Notes under the pieces: generated by a model
What the model was told of the DNA's origin: nothing
Database searches by the model: none
What the model saw: only the letters and a program-made list of their open reading frames with translations
Made by a program: the position numbers and the translations under genes
Part shown: positions 59,497-64,000 of the stretch, piece by piece
How positions within the stretch are numbered: the first letter of the stretch is position 1
Layout: the number at the start of each line of letters is the position of its first letter
Assembly (NCBI GenBank): GCA_019321725.1
Contig: CM033107.1
Location: 17,041,445 to 17,105,444 of the forward strand
Direction of reading: 5' to 3'
Origin: Paulownia fortunei
Lineage: Eukaryota > Streptophyta > Magnoliopsida > Lamiales > Paulowniaceae
Length of the DNA: 64,000 nt

Positions 59497-60855
59497 AACA
59501 GTGATGAAACCATGCATGCTTCAAACAAGTGAAATCCCATAGAACCTCATAAAAACCATCACTCAATCTCTAATGGAAGAAGTAAATATTATAGGCTCTT
59601 CATTTGGTACAAATCTCCACTACACTAAAGGACCACATGAAATCAAAAGGTTTTCAACAAAGATTGTAATGGGGCCAAAGAGTAGTGATGTGACTAACAA
59701 ATAAAAGAATATGATGCAATGAAGTTTTTAAAAACTTCGTGGGAGCAAAGACATAGAGTTTATCAATGAAGAATTCTCATACTCCACGAATTTCTACAGC
59801 GGGGCCTATTGTTATTGAATTGGACCCCTCTTCATCATTCTTATTAATTTTACAACACGTAATATTTTTAACACTTTGCAATTTAATTTTTTTAGAAGAC
59901 AAACTCCCCACACTTATCTTCTATTCCGACCCAAATTTCTTTTACAAGCTCACCTTGTCAATGGAATGTCTCTTAAACTTCACATTATTTTCAGAACAAG
60001 GGTAGGATAGTAGTATATTTATGCTAGGTAAGAAGATATGGTTACTACAAAAAAAGTCTTACTTATTGAGAGGCTCAAAGTGGCTCACTGTGGGGGATGT
60101 TTTCTTGGAACATCACATAGGGAACAAGTTGATTTGTCCATGGTGCTAGAAAGCTTAATGCCTTAATTATTTTTTAAGTGGTGCTTAATCAGTCATTCAC
60201 CTCAACAAACCAAAAAGAAAAGTTCTAATACTCAACCCCTACATGTCGAAAATCCAAGTGATGATTAAAGCGAGGGCATAAAAACTACCTATTTTGGCAT
60301 GCTTGTCTCCACACCGAATAACATAACTATTTATGCAAAAAATATTTGAATATAATTATCACAAAAATATATTACACAAAGAACAACATCAAAGACCAAA
60401 ACAACACCCATCATCAATAAAACTATATTATTCGTACTTAATTTTAATCATTGAACTTAGAAAAACATCTACGACTCAAAAAAATTGACAATTCACAAAA
60501 TTTTATTAAAAACTTCACAATTTTGCCATGTTATGTAAAAAAAATATAGGGGTACATCTCAAGAGTGTTTAAGTTACCATTTACTCTGTCACCCTTCTTC
60601 ATGGTTTCAACGGACCCAAAACAAAACACGCCTAAAATTATTTTTTAAATAAAAAACTAGAAAAACACACATTGAACACACAAGATATGATATCAACTAT
60701 CCCCTCCTCCAACCTAGTCAATACATTATCCCCAATGTCGAAAATAAATAAGAAAGTAGAGTTTAGAAGATATTACCTGAAATGTGATTTACTGAAAAAT
60801 AAAACTGAAACAACACAATATATACACTATGAGTTGAAACCAATAAGGACAAATT
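59497..60855 (-). other. Gypsy 3' region downstream of LOG copy 2
   Basis: This is the inverted homologue of 45291-46640. It shares block order and long stretches with that region, for example the 'gtttcaacggacccaaa' block near 60606. It is non-coding; open frames in it are not conserved between the two copies. Confidence 0.75.
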
Positions 60856-61481
60856 TCACAGGTGGAGAGTCAAATTCATTTGGCGTTTTTTACCATTGTC
60901 CTTGTTGGACCAATCCACATGAGTCAAGGATGGATCAGGTTATAGCATAGATGTAGAAGTTGATCAATCAGTTAGTCAGGTGTTGGAGCAGAAATGAGAA
61001 TTCATCTCGCAGACGGTGAAATAGAACCTTTTTTTATAGCATGATCTACAAAAGATAGCAAACCATCAAAGAAATTATTAACATTAAGAATACCTACAGG
61101 TTTCTGGTGAATGTTAAGTTGTGCCCAGTATATCAAAACCACCAGATAGAGTGATGAATGCATCTGCATTGTTTAACATGTTAGGCATTCTATCATAAAT
61201 ATGTGATACATTTAGCTCATCTCCGATGGTCATATCTGTGATATTCTGTATTGTTAAAGGTTTTAGAATAACTCTTAAAACTTTGAATCCTCCTACATAA
61301 GCAGAAGTAGCAACACTCCCCATTAATACCAAACAGCCTCCCCATACACTAAATGAATATTTCTATCTGCTAAAGTTCTACCTAGGCTATTGGCTATCCC
61401 TACAAACTCACCATTTTTTTCTGGATTGGTTCCACAAAAGACACAAATACAGTTGAACTTACGAGTGGAAGAGACTTCCAT
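60856..61481 (-). pseudogene. LOG: LOG cytokinin-activating enzyme retrocopy, nearly full length (copy 2)
   Basis: ATG at 61481 (minus strand) starts MEVSSTRKFNCICVFCGTN, the LOG N-terminus with the CVFCG motif. 'IHLVYG' follows, then a 2-base loss where the GGG-S-x-GLMG loop should be. The next frame gives 'LMGSVATSAYVGGFKVL', 'NITDMTIGDELNVSHIYDR' and 'LNNADAFITLSGGFD'. A deletion of about 26 bases removes the GTLEE part of the nucleotide-binding motif. The C-terminus is readable as 'HVDWSNKDNGKKRQM', with a TGA at 60856-60858. Allowing for the losses, the original length is about 217 residues, normal for LOG. No introns are present. Host LOG enzymes act in the cytosol on cytokinin monophosphates; this copy cannot. 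It lies in sense inside a gypsy element, between pol and the 3' region. Confidence 0.9.
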
Positions 61482-62479
61482 TATTTTTGTATTTGAAATT
61501 GAGTTGTGTAAAAATGGAGGTATGAACAGGAAATGCATTTATTGCACGTCTTTTTCTTTTATCAAAAAGGTTGAAAATAATGACACAAAATTTAAAAATT
61601 AGTTATTTACATGTGAATGTACATGTAGTTGTGACTGTGGCCTATATTTTCCTCTGGTTTTACATCAAGTAATAGCTTAAACGCCCTCTATGGGTCGAGA
61701 ATATGTTTTTCATCCAATTTTCTTATAAATTGGTAAATAAAGTCTTTTAATGTCAGATTCCCAAGACTATAATGCTCATATTCATCCCAAAAGTGATTCC
61801 ATAAATCAATAATTACACGATGCACGAATCCACAAGAATGTTTCTCAAGAGTTAATCGAATATCATTTGGAGACTCCTTACTCAGTCCATCTTTAATGAA
61901 TTGAATTTTATCTTCTCCATTTTTAGAAACCACTCCTAAGGAACTTGCATTTTTTTTTGTTTTATTTTATCTTTTTTTATATCAGTTGTTTTGAAAATTG
62001 ATAAGTCTGACTTCAATAGCCACGGAGTACTATTATTTGCCACTTAATTTGATCATTTTCATAACTTTTATAGAAAGTGCAAGTGTTTTTGAAAAGAGTG
62101 GGTCAATAAAATACACACCGCAAGATCTTTGTAGAGGTTTTCTTTGTCAAAAAGCAACTACCATGTGCTCTTGCATGATAAAATTTTAAAAAAGTACTAC
62201 ATACCACAATGTCAGCACACATTTTCAATTAGTACAAAATAAAATAGAAAAAAAATAAAAAAACTAAATGGATAAAAAAAAAGAGAATGAGAGTTAGATA
62301 AAGCAAATATGTGATTATAGGCTCTTATAGTCTTCTTTTCCATCCGTTGGGTTGTCTCCCAACAAGCATTTAGGTTAATGTCCTCAACCCTCATCAATAT
62401 ATGTTGCTAAAGCCACTGTCCATCCAATCACCATATTATAATTTTAAAGTACCCAAATAAGTTTGTCCATTTATACTTA
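61482..62479 (-). other. Region upstream of LOG copy 2, including an unidentified 81-codon ORF
   Basis: In minus orientation, after the pol fragment comes a block ending 'gcttgttgggagacaaccc' (62338-62368), the sequence that follows pol in Athila/Tat elements. Then AT-rich sequence and an open frame at 61688-61933 (MVSKNGEDKIQFIKDGL ... KHILDP). I do not recognise this frame. The last 130 bases before the LOG ATG look like a plant 5' untranslated leader. Whether the 81-codon frame belongs to the element or came with a captured transcript is open. Confidence 0.45.
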
Positions 62480-63135
62480 AGAGAGGTCATTAGCAATGCT
62501 GACAAGTGGTATTTATTTCTCACCTAAGTAGGGATATTTAAGATGGTCCAGGATTGGTTTAAACTCCATTGTAAGTGTCTACACCACAAAAGGTAGAAGC
62601 CTCTCATTAGATATTGGCAATTCAACATAAGAAATATCATACCTTGATTTTTTGGCCAACAAATCCAGCCCCGTTACATAATTTTCCACATCCCCCAATA
62701 TTTGCACATCCAACTTCTTTTCTTTTAAATCCTCCATAAGGAGATATTTTTGTAAAGTAACCTCCACTCCATTCTTGCCAGTGAACTTAAACATTTTTTG
62801 TGAGTTAGGATCAATAATGTCAACTGCTGAAACAACATTCATGTCTGTAGGATATCTCATGGCTTCAAAAATATTATATTTTATGACCTCACCATCAAAC
62901 TCCATTGTAATAGTGTCATCATGAATATCAATCTTAGCTCAGGTTGTCTTCATGAATGGTCTTCCTAAAAGAATGCGTGTAGGATTAGGGCATATGTCAT
63001 CCTCCATCTCAAGAACATAAAAATCAGCAAGGAAACCTAATTCATTCACCTACACAAAAACATTTTCCACAACCCCTATTGGATATGCATTAGATCTATC
63101 AATCGGTTGTGTGATAACACCAGTTTCTTTTAAAG
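62480..63135 (-). pseudogene. Ty3/gypsy protease and start of RT, Tat/Athila type
   Basis: The minus-strand frame starts at 'KELKETGVITQPIDRS' (about 63130) and continues with 'GVVENVFVQVNELGFLADFYV', 'LEMEDD' and 'RILLGRPFMKTT', then a stop. The open frame 62905-62579 follows: 'MEFDGEVIKYNIFEAMRYP' and onward. It ends with 'LDHLKYPYLGE' just before the RT. This is the aspartic protease to RT junction of Tat/Athila polyproteins. Its left side ends before the RT proper, and its right side is joined to the LTR end with no gag. It is the best-preserved pol piece of the LOG-carrying element. Confidence 0.88.
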
Positions 63136-63141
63136 TTCTTA

Positions 63142-64000
63142 TGCTACAACTTTAAAGTTTCAAACTTAAGTGTAGGTTGTGTCAAGTAATAAATTTCTTG
63201 GGAGTTCGAGGTCGATCCACAGGAAAGTTTGAATTTTTTGAGATTATATTTCTTAATAGATGGGTTGAATGTGGTTTAGATTATAAAAAAAATTATACTA
63301 TAACTAAGAAATCAAAGTAATAAAAGTACTTAGGATTAGGGATCCACTCTTGAGTTTTGGATAGATGAACGATTATTTATTATTTTTACCTATTTAAATG
63401 CCATTATTGGAATCCAAACATAATGAAGGTTCCAATGTAAAGATGTTATCAAATAGCTCATGCAATAAGGTAATCATGATATTGTCTTACTATTTGCAAA
63501 TTATCTCTTAACACCAATACTTATTTATGGGATCAAATATTTATGCACACATTTGTCTACAACAAATTAAGTTTTCACGTTAGCAATAGGTATAGTAGAA
63601 CCGTACAATAAGCTAAATGAGCTTAAGTATTTATTGTGTCATTGGTGATACATAAATCAAGAATCACCACACAACAATGAGGGTTTCAATCAAATATTAA
63701 AATAATAATACAATACAACTGAACATCATACACATTTATAACCATTTCTCTTCCTCCATCAAGAGGGTCACCCTTTCTCCTCAACTAAATAAAATTTAGA
63801 AAAATATAATAAAAGTAAAGATTAAAAATAGAAGAGAAACTAGAGAATATATTTATAGTACTACTAGAAAACTTAAATCAGTACTAGAAAAATTAGTCTA
63901 AAAAAGATAATAATAAAACTTTCTTTCTCCCTTTAAGGGTTTTTTGTGTGCCTTCAATGACATCCAAGAGCCCTTATTCATAGTAGAAGAGTGCCTAAAT
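63142..64000 (-). repeat. Gypsy LTR (minus strand), continuing past the window
   Basis: It starts TGCTACAACTTTAAAGTTTC (inverted LTR end) and follows 26700-27560 through the 'gaggtcgatccacagg' and 'taacaccaatacttatttatggg' blocks. It is the 5' LTR relative to the protease at 62480-63135, but no primer site or gag separates them. The rest of the LTR lies beyond 64000. Confidence 0.85.

Overview
This is a repeat-dominated stretch of a flowering-plant genome, probably a dicot. It is AT-rich and made of plant-type retrotransposons with tRNA-Met and tRNA-Asp type primer sites, plant LINEs with a C-terminal RNase H, and a plant hAT transposon. I found no intact host gene and no tRNA, rRNA or CRISPR array. 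Almost every coding region is broken by stops and frameshifts. The window contains one 100-base assembly gap (16991-17090).

Layout. (1) 1-800: 3' end of a degraded Ty1/copia element and part of its long LTR. (2) 801-12437: a minus-strand LINE split by a complete Ty1/copia element (4027-11972, TSD ATTAC), which is itself split by a 2.9-kb solo LTR (6193-9087, TSD AAAAC), a three-level nest. (3) 12438-16990: pieces of a Ty3/gypsy element of the Tat/Athila type (LTR, integrase, env-like ORF). (4) 17091-25664: decayed copia pol, then a 2.1-kb copia LTR interrupted by a second 2.9-kb solo LTR (20528-23404, TSD CCCCG), with its primer site and leader. (5) 25665-28242: the LTR, primer site and gag of a minus-strand gypsy element. 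(6) 28243-34533: two more decayed copia pols and a 2.1-kb LTR. (7) 34044-40043: a tandem duplication of about 3.3 kb that fuses copia RNase H to a 2.9-kb-family LTR. (8) 40044-42765: reverse copia LTRs. (9) 42766-47440: gypsy LTRs flanking a retrocopy of a LOG cytokinin-activation gene. (10) 47441-58530: a plus-strand LINE invaded by a hAT transposon, which is invaded by a copia solo LTR (54706-56918, TSD CAAGC). (11) 58560-64000: a LINE ORF1 fragment cut by a minus-strand gypsy derivative that carries a second, nearly full-length intronless LOG retrocopy between pol and the 3' LTR.

The most notable observation is that two separate gypsy copies, in opposite orientations about 16 kb apart, carry the same LOG (cytokinin riboside 5'-monophosphate phosphoribohydrolase) sequence. 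In both it is in sense with the element and followed by the same element-specific 3' region. This suggests that a Tat/Athila-type retrotransposon captured a host LOG transcript and then multiplied with it. Both copies are now pseudogenes.

The other elements show how such a region is built and eroded: repeated nesting, solo-LTR formation, internal deletions starting exactly at LTR ends, tandem duplication, and point decay.
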